Shown here in pieces: positions 1 through 10,769 of a stretch of DNA of 64,000 nucleotides. The translations under genes and the position numbers were made by a program. The notes beneath the pieces were generated by a model. That model made no database searches and was not told where the DNA came from. It was given only the letters and a program-made list of their open reading frames with translations. Source of the stretch: Tigriopus japonicus (Eukaryota; Arthropoda; Copepoda; Harpacticoida; Harpacticidae); assembly GCA_010645155.1 (NCBI GenBank), contig JAAGOF010000064.1:455341-519340 (forward strand), given 5' to 3'. How positions within the stretch are numbered: position 1 is the stretch's first letter; every line of letters starts with the position of its first letter.

Positions 1-116
1 CCCAACATGGCCGTTTGTACTTCTTGTTTACTTACGAACTCTCGGCCTCATACGTGTGAGGTTGCGAGCTAGGAAATTCTGCGAGTTCGTATCCAGTATT
101 TATACTATTATATAGG

Positions 117-689
117 TTATCCCTGGCTGATACCACCCTGCTCACCTTTCCCGATGCCTCCGCTCCTCTAGCTCTCACAACGGATGCATCCAGTGTGGCC
201 GTTGGAGCCGTTCTTGAGCAATATTCCGATCAAGCTTGGCGTCCACTGGCATTCTTTTCACGGAAGTTACGTCCTCCTGAGCTAAAATATAGCACGTTTG
301 ATCGGGAGTTGCTGGCCATATACTTGTCCATTCCGCATTTTCGGCATTTCGTTGAAGGTCGGGATGTTCGTCTTTTCACCGATCATAAACCACTCACGTT
401 TGCCTTCGCCAAAACTAGGGATCCCATATCCGGCCGCCAACAACGCCAATTATTATTCATTTCTGAATTTACGACCCAAATTGAACATGTTTCGGGGAAG
501 CAAAATGTGGTGGCTGATGCACTTTCACGCATTTGCTCCCTGGTGGAATCCTGGTGGATTGCCTGGTGGAATCTCCCCTATGCTTGGCTCAGGCTCAAAA
601 CTCTGATCCCGAATTGGCCTCCGTTCGTACGTCCTTGACGTCCCTGAAATTCGAGACTGTCGAGGTGTCTCCCGATGTTCACTTGCTGT
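117..689 (+). pseudogene. Gypsy pol fragment: end of reverse transcriptase and RNase H
   Basis: The frame is open from about 117 to 638. It shows the block before RNase H (LTTDASSVAVGAVL), the tract LAFFSRKL, the strand FTDHKPLTFAF and the closing GKQNVVADALSR, which are standard landmarks of Ty3/gypsy RNase H. After ADALSRI the frame shifts near 550-580, and the linker (LAQAQNSDPELASV) continues in another frame up to the 8-bp target site of the inserted element. There is no in-frame ATG at the left edge; the open frame simply enters from truncated upstream sequence. This is a retrotransposon polyprotein fragment, not a host gene. Confidence 0.85.
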
Positions 690-1397
690 TAGTGATGGGA
701 GGCAAACAAGAGATTGGGCAAGCTGTACTGGCACAGTGCTTGGGCTTGCTGAAGCTTGGCAAGCTTGGGTGTTTGTACAAGTACTTTTCCCAGCTAACAG
801 GTTTGCCAAATTTGTTATGAACGAAGAATAAACTTGCCATCTGAATTTCACTAAACCAGGCTGATTCAGCTGAATAGGGCCCATACCTTTGAAAGGATGT
901 ATTTTTAAGAAAATTACACACTTCAATTCTCTCACATGGGGAAATGCAAAAGATTTCGAGAATACTAAAAAAAAAGATTTGGCATTTTACCTTTTCATGC
1001 CGGCAACTCTGAGTAAACGAGATTGTTCTGGAAGTGTGACTTCTAAATCTCGGTCTTGATTAGCCTCAAAAGTGCATTCATGTGTGGCCTAGAACCGAAA
1101 CCAAAAAAAAACATGGTTTTGCAAATGCTATCCATATCGAAATATTTTTTGTATCACTTCCACTATTTATTGCTAAATTATTAAGGTCAAAAGATCATCG
1201 AAAATGCAACTTGACATTTTTCCTTCAAAGTCACACTGCAAGTATCTTGACTCTTCAAAGAGCAACTGCCGGCAACTGCATCTTCCAATGTTCCTTGAGC
1301 TTGCCAAGTGTATTGGTGTATTGCCCAAGTAATGCTTGTCAACAACTTGTTCTTGGGTGTCTGTGATGACTCATTACTTGCCCAAGTCACATCACTA
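690..1397. mobile_element. Non-autonomous hAT-like element (element A) inside the gypsy copy
   Basis: The segment starts TAGTGATG and ends CATCACTA, which are exact inverted repeats. It is flanked by a perfect 8-bp direct repeat CTTGCTGT at 682-689 and 1,398-1,405. An 8-bp duplication with short TAG-type termini is characteristic of the hAT superfamily. Subterminal copies of words such as TTGGGCAAG and GCTTGGCAAGCTTGGG lie near both ends. No transposase is encoded, so it would have moved using a transposase supplied elsewhere. It inserted after the gypsy element, since it splits gypsy pol. Confidence 0.85.
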
Positions 1398-2506
1398 CTT
1401 GCTGTGCGATGTGTCTCAAGGTAATCCTCGACCCTTGGCACCGTCCTCCCTCCGTCGCACGATTTTCGACTCGATACATTCCACCGCTCATCCTGGAGCT
1501 CGAGCTGGACGCCGTCTCGTGGCCAAACATTATGTTTGGCATGGCTTGAATCGCGATGTAACTCAATGGACCGCCCAATGTCAAGAATGTCAACGAGGGA
1601 AAGTCACATCATACCAAAGCTCCGGTGGAGCATTTAGAAACGCCTTCTTCGCGATTTCAAGTCATTCATCTAGATATTGTGGGACCATTGGAGGTATCGT
1701 GTGGCTACAAATATATTCTGACTATTATGGATCGCTTCAGCCGTTGGCCTGAAGCCATTCCCTTGAGTGATATAACCGCCCTCTCCTGTGCACGTGCCCT
1801 TCTCATCGGGTGGATATGCCGATTTGGCCTTCCAGAGACCATCATCACGGACAGAGGAGCCCAGTTTACGTCTGCTTTAAGGCATGAACTTTCCGTGATG
1901 TTAGGCACGCAGCTCCAGCACACTACCGCTTATCATCCCCAGTCCAATGGTCTTGTCGAGAGGTTTCACCGACAGTTGAAAGATATCCTTCGTGCCAGGC
2001 TAGCTGGACCTCAATGGTCGCATCATCTTCCCTGGGTGATGTTTGGTATTCGTTGTGCTCCCAAGGATGATACCAAGCTTTCTCCCGCTCAACGACTTTA
2101 CGAAGCCAGTTTAAAAGTTCCCGGATCCATGTGCGTTCATCCAAATTCCCAAACCTCACCGAAACAACATTTCCGACAGCTACGAGAGAGTTTGAGCCAG
2201 GTGGTTCCGCCGGTTTCACATTTTCATGGTAAATCCTCATCCTACATTCCCCCTAGCTTGGCCTCCTCTCCATTCGTCTGGGTTCGAATAGACAAAGTTC
2301 GTTCACCATTGGAACCTCCTTATGATGGACCCTTCTTGGTACTTCAAAGACGCAACAAAACCTTTTTACTGGACATCAATGGAAAAACGTGCTAGATATG
2401 AATTGACAGACTGAAACCGGCATTCTTCGATGCATCGCAACCTCCACCAACAATTACCCGTGCTGGTCGTTTGGTGACAGCTCCAGATCGATTTCGATCC
2501 GGATGA
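1398..2506 (+). pseudogene. Gypsy integrase (H2C2 zinc finger, DDE core, C-terminal tail)
   Basis: The zinc-binding module is visible as HSTAHPG followed by CQECQRGK (H-x3-H ... C-x2-C). The core then continues in a shifted frame from about 1,625, with catalytic Asp in VIHLDIVGP, Asp in IITDRGAQF and Glu in GLVERFHRQ: an intact DDE triad. A stop at about 2,393-2,395 and a frame change separate the end of the domain from the conserved pol tail (DRLKPAFFDA, then a stop after RFRSG at 2,506). Length and order fit a Metaviridae integrase without a chromodomain. Frameshifts make it non-functional. Confidence 0.87.
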
Positions 2507-3984
2507 ATCCGAATCTGGCCGGGGGGTTCTGCGGCGTCTCCTCACCGACACTATGCTCGCAATTGTTTCTTCTTCTAATTAGTTGAATTGTGATTTTGGA
2601 AAAACATTCTGTCTTGAAATAGAGAAGCGAAAGCACGCAATTATTTGTCTTTATTGAAACGCTTCAATACCTTGGTTCTTACATGAGGAACATGAGGAAA
2701 GCTTGGCTTATGGGTTCAATCTTTCTTCTTTTATTGGACTTTCATCCTCCCCAACAATCAGCCTGCTTTGACTTTTCTTTTTAGAGAGAGGTAGAATTTG
2801 CAAATTTCCAGGACAAAACATTGAAATTTAGGGATCAGAAATCAACTTTCACACTTCCAGAGGGTAGCCAGTGTTGTGGCATGGGGCTAAGCACGTAAAA
2901 CTCATTCTCAAAGGGACTTTAAACCACTTTTCTTGGACGATTGCGCTCTCCCGCCACAATATGTTTCTTCCCTACTGATGTAAGAGAATCTGATGATTGG
3001 CGGCAGCAGCGCAGTCTAGGAATTCAGTGGTCTATGGGCAACTAAACCTAAAAACATATAATTTGTTTGATTGAAGGCTTCCCATTTCTCCATTTGTTTT
3101 TAAATTACTTTGCAATACTTCTCAACATACAATAACTATGTCATTGCTGTTAAATACAACATTTTTTGAAAATCTGACCCTTGAAAACTGAGATATTTTT
3201 TGGCAAGCCTAGACTTCTAACGGCAGCAGGTCTGTAATTTGATACGGTAATCGCTTTCATAATCATAGTTTTATAACTGGGTTTCAAAAACCCATTGTTG
3301 GTTTGGAATGTTTCTTACTTTTTAAATTCGTTTCCAATTTTAGTTTTGCATTAGTTTAAAATAATCAAATGTCAAACAAAGAAGGGTTTTGAAACCCTTT
3401 TAGAAAATTTGGAAAATTAATAAGCTGTGACCACCCTGAATAATACCCAGTATGGTGCGCCTCTTGTGGTCCATTTTTTAAACCTCAGGCACAACAAATC
3501 GGACTCCAATGGAGTCCGAAGTTGAAGTCAATTAGACAATTACATTTTTGGACAATGTAATTGTAATTGAATACATTTTTTGACGATGTATTTGTTATTG
3601 TAATTAATTGCAATTTTCAAGTAATGACCCAACCTTGCCACTATGTAACATGGTATTGTCTTCTTCATAACAAAGTTTGGTATGGCTGGTTTGGTCTGGC
3701 ATGTGGTTTATGTAACAAGGAATTGACAAACAAAATCTTTGTGATATAAAAAACTGATCTTGTAAAATATAACACATTTTTGTAAATGGGAGCAAATATG
3801 ATAAAATTTGAAACTTTCGATGCAGTCCCGCAGTACCAAGGTCTATGGTATAATGTACAGCAAGAAGATGGAGTGAAAAGTGTTTGATTATACTCAGTGA
3901 CTTGATTATACTTAGTGACAGCATGAAATATGACCTATTGGGGGCACATGCATTTTTTCATTAACATGACACTGATGATTATGG
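2507..3984. other. Non-coding DNA with a fragment of dispersed repeat M
   Basis: No gene is supported. About 3,040-3,250 aligns with 15,005-15,210 and 18,180-18,405: it shares blocks around aactaaacctaaaaac, cttctcaacatacaat, tctgacccttgaaaactg, and a closing cggcagcagg followed by atacggtaatc. This is one copy of a repeat family called M here. The stretch 3,520-3,610 is rich in near-palindromic attacattttt / gtaattgtaatt words, without a defined element edge. Confidence 0.5.
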
Positions 3985-4200
3985 GGTCCTTTAACGAACA
4001 GCTGACTGGCAGGTCCCAGTATATAAGATTGGGAGGTCACCTTACTAATACAGCTCCCGATATTGCACTCTGGCACAAAATTTGACCTATTTTTGAACTT
4101 TTCAATGTTTATTGGGCACATAAGAATTGAAATCTTGTTTAATAATGCTCAAAGGTTGCACGTTATTTCTATTTTGCTGGTTCCACTTAAAGGACTTTAA
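3985..4200 (+). repeat. Dispersed repeat M, internally deleted copy
   Basis: The segment matches 17,720-17,845 (ggtcctttaacgaacagctgac, two ggaggtcac-type blocks, then tgacctatttttgaactt). Near 4,145 it jumps to the part that in the longer copy lies at 18,420-18,470 (ctcaaaggttgcacgt). It therefore looks like repeat M with its middle missing. The function and class of M are not recognised. Confidence 0.6.
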
Positions 4201-4390
4201 ACCAAAAAGATGATACCATACTAGTAAAATTTTGCGTTTTAGGTTTGCTCAGTGACCCTTGAACAGATATTTACATTTTACCCTTTCACTGAAGCATTTT
4301 AGGGTAGTGCATGATGGGATGGGAAACAAACAAAGATAACAAATAACAAACGAAGACAAACAAACGACAGCATACCAAACTAAAGCACTA

Positions 4391-4850
4391 CAATAACAGA
4401 GTACGGTCATAAACTGCACCCACCATCTAGTGGATTTCATGCGGCAACAGTTCACAGTTCCCAAGATACACATATTTTTAAAAATTGTAAAAGTCATTCA
4501 TCAGTTTTGGACAAACTGAAGTGCCTAAAATGTCGATGGCGGAACACCAAATAGAACTGTAAGTGTTTTTCTGATGAATTTTGGCATAGATCATGCCTGA
4601 ATTACCTTTTCAGTAGTCAGATTTCCATGCCAATTTGGAAGGGATTTTACCAATAATTTCAACTAAAAACCACCACAGGTCCATTAACAATACTCAGTCA
4701 ACATTTGGGGCACTTAAATTTGTCCAAAACTTATGAATGACCATTGCAATCTTCAAAAATATGTGTATCATGGGAATGGCGAGCTGTTACCGCATGAAAT
4801 CCACTAGATTTCTTTATGAATTTTTATGATCCTACTCTTTTATTATAGTT
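4391..4850. repeat. Long inverted repeat (foldback element), arms about 145 bp
   Basis: The left arm 4,391-4,534 is the imperfect reverse complement of 4,701-4,850. Shared blocks in register include ctagtggatttcatgcgg, gatacacatattttt and agttttggacaaa. The spacer is about 165 bp. No protein is encoded. The structure resembles a foldback or MITE-type DNA transposon. No target duplication could be assigned because similarity fades gradually at the outer edges. Confidence 0.75.
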
Positions 4851-4889
4851 GACATACAAATTACAAAAAAAAACAAATCAGAACGGGAA

Positions 4890-5232
4890 GTCAACAGATG
4901 TTGAATGTTTTGGTCTCCAAGCAAATCATGGTTGCCAAAAGAGACACCCTACGGCGAGGTAAAAAGGGTCAAAAGTAACTTATAGTCTTGAAAACCTTCC
5001 ACAGTCAAAACCAAGAGCTTCAGTTGTATGAAATATCTCTTTGGAACCAATCAATTCTTTCACAAGCATGAAGAATTGTGGTGAAGATGATTTTACGATA
5101 CTTGTGTTTACAAATCATGTAACACAAATCATGTTGACAACAGTTTTTATGTGGGAATGGTACAAATTTACCCCAAACAAACAAATATTCTGAAAACCCA
5201 AACAAATATACAAACAAACAAAGAAATGGCCA
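4890..5232. repeat. Dispersed repeat pieces shared with 10,770-11,100 in opposite orientation
   Basis: 4,890-4,960 (gttttggtctccaa, atggttgccaaaagagaca) is similar to the reverse complement of 11,040-11,100. 5,156-5,232 (taccccaaacaaacaaata, acccaaacaaata) is similar to the reverse complement of 10,770-10,846. The pieces belong to one family inserted in both orientations. No open frame of note. Confidence 0.55.
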
Positions 5233-6239
5233 ATTTGTTTGCATCAGTAGCATGCATGCATTTTGCTCTCATATTGGTGGTTTATATAGAGCATGAACCA
5301 ATTCCATATAAGCTTCACAACCAGCTTACACCATAAATGCATGTGGGAAGAGACAAAACTTATATGTTATGAAATGTGCCAACATTGTAACCAAATATCC
5401 TATTGGAAGAGAAAGAAAAAAGTGATTAGTACGTTGTCTTTATCAATCGGGTATGTCAGGGGCCAAAAATGTTTTTTTTTCAAAATGAGCAAATAATGCA
5501 CCAAATTATCACAACCCCCCCAAAAAATCCATGAAATTTCAATTATTCTTTTGTCTACAATGTTTTTGTTTCATTGAAAATTATTCCAATACTCAAATAA
5601 AATATTCATATTTTGCCCCCAAAAAGTCTTGTAACTATAAAAAGACATCAAAATTGTTTAGTCTTACTTTGTTTTTTATCCCAAAGTTCCACTTTATTTT
5701 ACCCAAATATAGCTTTTTTCAAAAATCTAGCTTCAAAGCTTGGTTGGGACCTAGTCACCTTGCTTGGGCTCAAACTAGATATAAAACGTAAGGTGTAAAT
5801 GCACTTTAAGCACAAATTTTGTCAAAAAGAATTCTGCTTAAAAGTCTGAATAGATCTTTATGAGATAATGTTTGATCTTCATTTTAGAGGGAAGGTAAGG
5901 TGTAAAAAGCTTTGCACTTTCTCATTTTTGGTCTGGTAGATCAATGCCGATCATATATTGCCAAAGGCCCTTAATGGGAAACAAATAAATATAAGAAAGA
6001 ACAAAGACAAATAACAGATAACCAAACAAATACAAATCACAATTAAAACACAAACAAATCGGAAAAAGAAGTATGAACGTTAGAGCTTGAAAATCCGCGT
6101 GCATAGGGACCGCCGTACATAAACAAACCCAAGTGGACGGCAAAGTCAATCAGGGCTGCCAAAATACGCTAGACACATGCCATTACTATTGCCACATTAT
6201 TCTATAAATCATTATCTTCATTGATGGTCCAAAGATGGG
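5233..6239. other. AT-rich spacer with a dispersed repeat piece at 6,072-6,180
   Basis: No gene is recognised. 6,072-6,180 (acataaacaaacccaagt, ggcaaagtcaatcagggct) matches 11,120-11,236 in the same orientation. The rest is AT-rich sequence with homopolymer runs. Confidence 0.45.
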
Positions 6240-6600
6240 ATTCGAGTACTTGAATCAAGCCTTCCAATAGAGGTTAGCAACTGGGGTCACCCAAAAACAA
6301 AAAAATAAGAAATTGTCCAAATCGTCTTTAAAACTAATATTCAGTGGGTCCATTCCATTGTAAAATCGTCTTATATTGCAAGGCAGAAAGTTATAAAGGG
6401 TTAGAGCTCTAAACAATATGAAATTTGATTTGATTGTGCGAATCACTTTACTCTCTCCAATGACATTACAACTGATTCCTTGCCTTTCATTGACACAAAA
6501 GTCTATCTCGGCATTTGGACAAAGGGCATGAATGCATTTGACTGCGCAGATGATAAGATATCTTTCATATCTTCTCTCTATACCGTAAGCCCGAGACTAT
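6240..6600 (-). pseudogene. LINE 3' coding fragment (C-terminal end of ORF2)
   Basis: Read on the minus strand, the segment gives the C-terminal module of the resident non-LTR retrotransposon: RYERYLIICAVKCIHALCPN, then NERQGISC, then FILFRALTLYNFLP and FKDDLDNFL. The same module occurs at 12,818-13,110, 37,960-38,050, 48,600-49,060 (minus) and 50,310-50,564. It is 5'-truncated, as expected of LINE insertions, and has diverged after DNFL. Confidence 0.75.
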
Positions 6601-6632
6601 TAAGCCTATCACAATAGCCCATCACTAGTTAT

Positions 6633-7090
6633 TAGGGACGGGCAAATAGTGTAAAAAGGCTTTTGGTAATAACCCCCTTTTGCCTTTTTGCACCTTTTAC
6701 TTGTATTTGCACTTTTTATTTACGATTTTGGCCAAAATTAATGAATTGTTGAGAAAAATTTAGTTTTTGAGAATCAAGTAACTTTTGAAAAAAAAATAGT
6801 TTCAAGATCAAATTTGGAACTTGTCAAAAAGCCTCCATATCCAATCAAACATTCTCAGCACCTTCTAGAAATAAGTGCATTTCAGACACAAACCTCGGTT
6901 TAATCTTGATCTTGGCTTTAAACAAATACCAAACCTTCTAATGAATTTCAATTATGGTAATGGAAGGATGTGACATATAATGTAGATTGTAGGCTTAAGT
7001 TTGATTGCCTTTTAAGACCACTATTTCTAGAAAAGGCTCTAACAAGCTTTAAAAAATCAAGCTAAGGATATAATACAGCGTCTTTCAGAG
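6633..7090. mobile_element. Left part of a hAT-like element (family shared with 61,030-61,340)
   Basis: The segment begins tagggacgggcaaatagtg, a TAG-type terminus followed by words based on gcacttttt / gcctttttg. Further in, 6,950-7,075 matches 61,035-61,160 (aatgtagattgtaggcttaa, tttgatt, aggctctaacaa). The 61-kb copy has the opposite terminus, ending gcactttttgcccgtcc, which is the inverted repeat of the start seen here. No right end was found near this copy. Confidence 0.55.
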
Positions 7091-7197
7091 AAATCCGGAC
7101 AAAGTTTAACTGCTTCCAGATCAATAAGTAGAGCAAGTAGAGAGTCAGTTAATGTTTTATTTGAAAGCCCAACTAATTAAGAATAAATTTATTCAAT

Positions 7198-8104
7198 ATG
7201 CTGCCCCTCCCTCTCAATCATCCTTTCAATCCTGGGCCGGAAGGACTTGCAGCCATTGACGACCTCTGCGGGATCAATGGCAGCCAACTTGGAAAATCGG
7301 TGGCCTATGCTCTGTCACTTATTCTCGCTCGGTCATTGTCGTCTGGCGAGGTTCCCTGTGATTGGCGATGTGCCAATATATTTCCCCTTGTGAAAGGAGG
7401 TGATGCAAGACAGACTTGCTAACTATCGTCCGATATCTCTAACCAGTGTTTGTGGGAAGCTGATGGAGAGACTAGTGAAAGATCGAATTTGGGACTTTAT
7501 GTCAGAGGGCGGACGAATTGCAAACAATCAACATGGTTTCCTTCCGGGAAAGTCATGTACGACCAACCTTCTAGAGTTCAACGAATTTGTTTCTCGAGCC
7601 ATGAACGATGGGAAAAATGTCCATGCGGTCTACTTGGACCTTTCAAAGGCCTTTGACAAGGTCAATCACGATGTGTTGCTAGGAAAGCTGTTGAGGTTGG
7701 GAATTGGAGGAAGAATGTGGAGTTGGATTCGGCACTGGTTGTTGTGGCGGTCTCAGCGTGTGATCTTGGGTGGTGCGTCATCAAATTGGAGTCCGGTGTC
7801 TTCTGGTGTTCCATAAGGCAGCGTGCTTGGTCCCCTACTTTTCTCAGTTTACATGGATGATCTTGTCGTAAAAAGCCCAATATTTTCGCTAAAATTTGCT
7901 GATGATTGCAAGATTTTTTCGGTTGTGAACTCAGTTGAAGATGAGATCAATCTGCAGAGTGCTCTTGACCAAGTTCATGAATGGTCGCTCTCAAACAACA
8001 TGACTTTCAATGCAGCCAAAAGTAAGATCCTTCACTTTGGCAGGAGGAAGGTTGAGATGCCCACTTACGTCCTCAGTGGTAGACCGATATCTGTTTCTAA
8101 CTGA
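7198..8104 (+). pseudogene. Non-LTR retrotransposon (Jockey/CR1-like LINE) reverse transcriptase fragment
   Basis: A first segment (7,198-7,422) carries the region before RT, ending PCDWRCANIFPLVKGG. A frame change near 7,400 then leads into NYRPISLTSVCGKLMERL, HGFLPGKSC, motif A (YLDLSKAFDKVNH), motif B (SGVP*GSVLGPLLF) and motif C (LKFADDCKIF). The usual PQGS of motif B is interrupted because caa has become taa at 7,814-7,816; the frame is otherwise open on both sides. The tail ends at 8,104 soon after KSKILHFG. The YMDD at about 7,854 is not the catalytic box; the FADD downstream is. The copy is inactive. Confidence 0.88.
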
Positions 8105-8220
8105 ATAACAATGCTAGCTGAAACAAACTCTGGCCCTCTGGGTTGGAGTGGGGATTCAAGCAAACCCTTGGTAGTCAAATCAATTTTCCCTTATTTATTA
8201 CATAGAAAAATAAAACATAG

Positions 8221-8390
8221 TCAAGGACATCTTAATTTCTCAGGACGAATTACAGAAATACAGCTTAAGGCCTGTCATTGTACTAAAATGAGAGGTTATT
8301 TCAAAGCAGTAAATGTTCCGTTGAATTTTCAATGTAGTAACTCGGCCTTAAGTGGTATTCTGTAATATATCCTTCGTTGAGTCATCCTTG
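8221..8390. mobile_element. Hairpin MITE, copy 1
   Basis: Arms 8,252-8,272 and 8,344-8,363 are inverted repeats centred on taaggcc/ggcctta. The outer parts (tcaaggac ... tcaggacgaat; atatccttcgttgagtcatccttg) are also roughly complementary. The loop contains cattgtactaaaatg and gttccgttgaattttcaatgta, shared almost unchanged with copy 2 at 16,778-16,950. No coding capacity. Confidence 0.7.
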
Positions 8391-8764
8391 CATTAGTACA
8401 CAAGCCAAAAAAGTACGATAGCCATTTTGTAAATAAATATCCAAAATTTTGGTAGCTACAGGCCACCCCAACTGAAGGCAGCCACACTTGGAAATTTTGG
8501 CATTGCTGGATTGACCTACAGTTCTATATAGACATAAATGTAGACATAAATGTCACTACATTGAGGTCAGTGGAGATTTGTTTTGAGCTCATTTCAGCAG
8601 TCCAGCAGCAAGGGTGCCAGGCTACTTGATTCTTTTTGCATTGCTCTTGTTCAAGCATAGTAGTTGAGAGAGCAATTCCACCACTGACTCCCTGAAGTCG
8701 CAAATTCCAGTTTTGAATTATGTAACTAGTTGTGCTCATTGTCCAATCCCATTGCACTCACAGT

Positions 8765-10097
8765 CAGGGTTGCCAGGTTCAATAGAAGCCTCTCAGCCAC
8801 TTTTGCATTGAAATTTGGCCGCTTTTTTGAACCCTTCGTTCACTTTCGGCCACAAAATAAATTCAATTTCTTACTGAAAATGGCGTTTTCGCCTAAAACT
8901 AAAATCGATCGGTCATTTTTTTTTCTTTTTTCAAATTTTCAATTCTTTTTCAAAAAAATTGAAAAAAAACCTCAAAAAAAAATCAAGCATTCAGTTTAAC
9001 ACTGAAAATTTGGAAATATAGTCTGAAAAATACTTGTATCAAAATGAAGCAAATTTCAATTCTCTCAATCAACATTTGGCCCAGCCTCCTAAATAACATT
9101 CCTAATTCCAACATTTCCAAGTAAAGATAGTTAACTTGAAATTGTTATCCAATTGGTATAGAATTTTGCAAACACAATGAGGTACGTTTCAAATCTAGAG
9201 AAATAAGATGATTTATTTATCAAATTATTGACTGTGTGAGTTTGACTGGTCCATTTTTGATAAGTTTAGCAATGATTGACGATTTGAGTACCCAAATGAA
9301 ACCAAAAGTTTCTTCAGAAAGAGGGTTTAACATTACACGGAGGTCACATCAACCAGGAAGCACGGAAATCATGGAGTGGGAGGCTAGCAATGAGAATAAT
9401 GATTTCCAGCAGAAACAAACCATTTGCGTTCTTCTGCAAATGAGACCTGGCTTGCATTGAGAAGAACACGCATTTCAAATTTCAGCCCAATCAAATGCCT
9501 GAGTGAAAAGTTATGCCTTCTCAAACTTATGTACTGAAGAGAGCATATAATGAATGAACTTGCCCTTTTGTGGTAAAACGATTACCAATGAATTTGGTAG
9601 CATTCATGGTAGGATTTGCACTGAACTTTGAGCGAACACAACTTTTGTCTCCAACGTTCGATCAAGCTGAAAATTGAAATACGTATTCTTGTCAACATAT
9701 GCAAGGTCTCATTTGCAGAAGAACGCAATTGAATTGTTCTTACTGGAAATCATTATTCTCATAGGTAGCCTCCCTCTCCATGATTCCAGTGCTTCTTGCA
9801 TCAACGTAAATTTTTACTAAGGGTTTTTCTAATTCTAAAATCGACCATTTCATCAAGATTTGCAAGTGCCCAATTTTGGACACAAACTAGATGTTTCAAG
9901 TCTATGCATACCTAGATGTCTATGCTCTGGGAGGTGGAACATGGCAAGTTCAAATGTAGTAAGATTTCAGACCAATGCAGGTTTCATTTTACAAAATTCA
10001 TGAACATTTCGATTATGTTTTTGCTATTTTCGCCACTTTCGGCCACTTTTAGAAGTGGCCGAGAGAATTTTTTTCTTTTGGCCACCTGGCAACCCTG
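8765..10097. mobile_element. Non-autonomous hAT-like element (element B) with a nested palindrome
   Basis: The ends are exact inverted repeats CAGGGTTGCCAGGT (8,765-8,778) and ACCTGGCAACCCTG (10,084-10,097), a recognisable hAT-type terminus. The flanking 8-mers CTCACAGT (8,757-8,764) and CACACAGT (10,098-10,105) match at 7 of 8. Subterminal words based on ggccactttt recur near both ends. There is no transposase. Most of the interior is occupied by a separate large foldback at about 9,350-9,800. Confidence 0.8.
9350..9800. repeat. Large palindromic foldback element, family copy 1
   Basis: The left half (cgggaggctagc-like block, gagaataatgatttcca, gcgttcttctgcaaatgagacct, atttcaaatttcag) is the imperfect reverse complement of the right half (ttgaaatacg, aggtctcatttgcagaagaacgc, ggaaatcattattctca). 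The centre near 9,570-9,600 carries cttttgtggtaaaacgatt. Related sequence occurs at 38,770-39,010, 63,455-63,880 and a short piece near 49,905-49,975. No open frame. Confidence 0.75.
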
Positions 10098-10237
10098 CAC
10101 ACAGTGCAAGATTGTTGAATCACAAAGAAACGTAAACTTAACGCAAGCGACAGGAAAATTGCAGCGCCGAAAAGGCGAAGCTTAAAAAAACCCTAACAAG
10201 TCAAAAATACTGATGCAAACAAATGAGAAAAATGTAA

Positions 10238-10752
10238 GCGGAGACTTTGCGTTGCCAAACCCACCTTGCGTTGATTTCCAGCATTGTTGCCAGGATATGA
10301 TATTTGATGCCACTTTTTGGCCTCATGTCAACTCTGTTTCTTTGATGGCTATGATGTTTTTGAAAAGGACCATTTCTCAAAAATGGGTGCCATTTCAGCT
10401 AAATGATGCCACTCAAAAGCTGTTAATCCTCAAGGAAAAGGACTTAAGATTTTGCCATAAAAGTAGCATTATCTAGTAAGGAAGCCAAAGTGGCCACGCG
10501 TACTAGCACTTTCTTGAAAGTGCCGAGTGTAAGTGCTTCCCCAGACAGCGTAGGTTCGAATCCTGTTGGGGATCGGATTGAAGCTGTCGGGAGAAATCCT
10601 TGATTACAGGGAATCGCATTCCTTGTAGCGGTAGTAGAATATCCGCAACCAATAAAAAAAAATATACAGCTTCTGTAGCATCGTAGATCTTGCCCTGGCA
10701 ACCATGCTGGAAATCAATGTAAGATGGTTTTGGCAACGCAAGATCTTTGCTG
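10238..10752. repeat. Inverted-repeat element enclosing a SINE
   Basis: The arms are about 75 bp: 10,238-10,312 (tttgcgttgccaaa, gttgatttccagcat, gttgccagg) is the imperfect reverse complement of 10,678-10,752 (cctggcaac, atgctggaaatcaa, ttggcaacgcaaga). Most of the spacer right half is the SINE at 10,479-10,663, probably a later insertion into the loop. Confidence 0.7.
10479..10663 (+). mobile_element. tRNA-derived SINE (family S1), copy 1
   Basis: A tRNA-like head contains an A-box-like stretch (agtggccacgcgta) and a perfect B box GGTTCGAATCC at 10,553-10,563. A unique body follows (gattgaagctgtcgggagaa), then a 3' tail cattccttgtagcggta at 10,617-10,633 and an A-rich end. The 17-nt tail is identical to the end of the resident LINE at 50,591-50,607. 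A near-identical copy lies at 17,129-17,309. It is an RNA polymerase III type retroposon, not a functional tRNA gene: no cloverleaf can be closed. Confidence 0.82.
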
Positions 10753-10769
10753 ATGTTATTCTTGGTTCA

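Larger units (their letters stand above)
117..2506 (+). mobile_element. Ty3/gypsy retrotransposon remnant, interrupted by a hAT-like insertion
   Basis: The 3' half of a gypsy-type pol region is readable: RNase H (about 117-640), a linker, the H2C2 zinc finger of integrase (about 1,480-1,610), the integrase core (about 1,660-2,000) and the C-terminal pol tail ending near 2,506. Gag, protease and most of the reverse transcriptase are absent, and the left edge is truncated near 117. Reading frame changes occur near 550-580, near 1,620 and near 2,395. A separate 708-bp element (690-1,397) sits between RNase H and integrase. The copy is dead. No LTR pair was recognised. Confidence 0.88.

Noticed and set aside
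7854..7865. YMDD as the reverse transcriptase active site
   Set aside because: It follows PLLFSV within motif B's end; the motif C position is filled by FADD about 30 residues later, as usual for LINEs.
10553..10563. tRNA gene suggested by a perfect B box
   Set aside because: The sequence cannot close a cloverleaf, has a non-tRNA body and LINE-like tail, and is repeated at 17,129: a SINE.
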